Shown piece by piece: positions 62,968 to 64,000 of a stretch of 64,000 bases of DNA. Position numbers and translations under genes: made by a program. This DNA is from Verrucomicrobiaceae bacterium (GTDB taxonomy: Bacteria; Pseudomonadota; Gammaproteobacteria; Pseudomonadales; CAMLJR01), in the NCBI GenBank assembly GCA_028293825.1, contig JAQGNY010000011.1, positions 62,001-126,000 on the forward strand, in the 5' to 3' direction. Positions within the stretch are counted from its first letter, which is position 1, and the number at the start of each line of letters is the position of its first letter. Under the pieces are notes generated by a model, which worked only from the letters and a program-made list of their open reading frames with translations, did not search any database and was not told where the DNA came from.

Positions 62968-63741
62968 ATGCGCTGCACCCGTTTATCGATTCGCACATTG
63001 GCCGGATTATTTCTCAGCGTCATATTGCTGCAACCGCTGGCTCACGCAGATGAAGTAAAAGCTGCCGTCGCTGCGAATTTCACTGCCGCGATCAAACAAC
63101 TGACGCCATTATTCGAGCAAAAAACCGGGCACAAATTAGTTGCCAGTTTCGGCGCCACCGGTCAGCTGTACGCGCAAATTAATAACGGCGCACCGTTCGA
63201 TGTTTTTCTCGCCGCTGACGATCAGGCGCCGCAGCAATTAATTGCCAGCGGCAATGCTGTCGCCGGTTCGCATTTTATTTATGCACGCGGACGTCTCGCG
63301 CTGTGGAGCAGCACGCCCGGTTATGTGGACAGCAACGGCGATATTTTGAAAAGCAATAAATTTGAAAAAATCGCGGTGGCAAATCCGAAAATTGCGCCGT
63401 ACGGCAAAGCAGCCATCGAAACCTTAACCGCGCTAAAACTGCTCGAACAATTGCAGCCGAAATTTGTTACTGGTGAAAATATCGCGCAAACCCAACAATT
63501 CATCAGTACCGGCAATGTACCGCTCGGCTTTATTGCACTCGCTCAAGTTAACGCATTACCAGCAACTGAGCGCGGCAGCTTCTGGGTGGTACCGGATAAA
63601 TTGCACGAGCCTATCGAGCAAGGCGCAGTGCTATTAAAGAATGCCAATGCTGACGCCAGTGCCGCTACTGCATTTCTCGCGTTTTTAAAATCGCCTGAAG
63701 CAGTCACCGTTATTCGCGAACTGGGTTACGAAGTCCCGTAG
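62968..63741 (+). CDS. modA: Molybdate ABC transporter periplasmic binding protein
   Basis: A 257-residue protein. The signal peptide ends near LQPLAHA; the mature start DEVKAAVAANFTAAIKQL is a ModA hallmark. FGATGQLYAQINNGAPFDVFLAADD, NPKIAPYGKAAIETL and TGNVPLGFIALAQV are family segments that include oxyanion-binding Ser/Ala backbone positions. The start at 62968 has CGAGGA upstream. It binds molybdate (and usually tungstate) and delivers it to ModB, encoded next. Confidence 0.95.
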   Translation: MRCTRLSIRTLAGLFLSVILLQPLAHADEVKAAVAANFTAAIKQLTPLFEQKTGHKLVASFGATGQLYAQINNGAPFDVFLAADDQAPQQLIASGNAVAGSHFIYARGRLALWSSTPGYVDSNGDILKSNKFEKIAVANPKIAPYGKAAIETLTALKLLEQLQPKFVTGENIAQTQQFISTGNVPLGFIALAQVNALPATERGSFWVVPDKLHEPIEQGAVLLKNANADASAATAFLAFLKSPEAVTVIRELGYEVP

Positions 63742-63778
63742 CTTTTTTGCGTCATTGTTCGAAATAGGAAATGCGTCG

Positions 63779-64000
63779 TTGAATGTTGCAAGCATCGACT
63801 GGCAGCCCATTTGGTTGACGCTGCGACTCGCCAGCATTACCACGGTTGTACTCATGGTGGCTGCGATACCTCTCGGCTGGTGGCTTGCGCGCACGCACTC
63901 GTGGATGAAGCAGCCGTTATCCGCAGTGTTTGCGTTGCCGCTGGTATTACCGCCTACCGTTCTCGGTTTTTATCTATTGTTGCTACTAGGCCCGCATGGG
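63779..64000 (+). CDS. modB: Molybdate ABC transporter permease ModB (partial, right window edge)
   Basis: 74 codons are visible before the window ends. The proposed start is TTG at 63779, 37 bp after the modA stop, with AGGA about 10 nt upstream; a TTG at 63755 is an alternative. The translation WLTLRLASITTVVLMVAAIPLG is the first membrane helix and ALPLVLPPTVLGFYLL is the conserved ModB segment. The remainder and probably modC lie beyond base 64000. Confidence 0.9.
   Translation, partial: MNVASIDWQPIWLTLRLASITTVVLMVAAIPLGWWLARTHSWMKQPLSAVFALPLVLPPTVLGFYLLLLLGPHG

Overview
The window reads as part of a proteobacterial chromosome, most likely from a gammaproteobacterium of moderate GC content. 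The evidence is the Wsp-type chemosensory cluster, a TonB-dependent receptor, Tat-exported periplasmic proteins, two GGDEF/EAL proteins and integron attC sites that resemble Vibrio repeats. I cannot name the genus from sequence alone. No rRNA, tRNA, CRISPR array, insertion sequence or integrase was found.

Layout. Positions 1-6.5 kb (minus strand) hold a chemosensory operon (CheW, CheR-TPR, CheW-like, MCP, hybrid CheA) that runs off the left edge. From 6.8 to 23 kb is a mixed metabolic region: TauD-type dioxygenase, cytochrome b561, GT2 glycosyltransferase, HD hydrolase, two GSTs, an MBL-fold lactonase-like enzyme opposite a TetR gene, transporters, a PAS-GGDEF-EAL protein, and a MarR-controlled divergon with an isomerase, a desaturase and an orphan binding protein. 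From 23.1 to 26.4 kb is a periplasmic methionine-repair operon, DipZ-MsrB-MsrA, whose DipZ carries a methionine-rich tetrapeptide repeat.

A molybdenum theme runs from 26.5 to 43 kb and returns at the right edge. It comprises a two-domain Mop protein; an operon of TonB receptor, Tat-exported solute-binding protein and di-heme cytochrome preceded by a ModE-like box; a 1424-residue assimilatory nitrate reductase fused to a CysJ-like diflavin reductase, with an ANTAR-type double-hairpin leader, an intrinsic terminator and a second ModE-like box; a one-domain Mop protein directly abutting an SfnR-like sigma-54 activator; and modE-modA-modB at 62.4-64 kb with a third ModE-like box.

From 44.8 to 49.5 kb is a compact sulfur operon: rhodanese, serine acetyltransferase, XRE regulator, family 2A encapsulin shell, and a cysteine desulfurase with a ~208-residue disordered cargo-loading domain. 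Downstream lies a 21-bp degenerate tandem repeat (about 16 units), then a small integrase-less cluster of attC sites carrying three cassette genes. Two of these encode secreted LprI-like proteins, one of them interrupted by an in-frame stop. A GH25 lysozyme follows. The remainder (53-62 kb) is ordinary: VOC, CBS, TspO (with three palindromic 19-bp repeats upstream), OsmC, pirin, GGDEF-EAL, TetR, SDR and a phosphotransferase.

The observations I rank highest are the encapsulin operon, the ModE-box-linked TonB operon, the ANTAR leader of the nitrate reductase, the attC cassette cluster and the 21-bp repeat.
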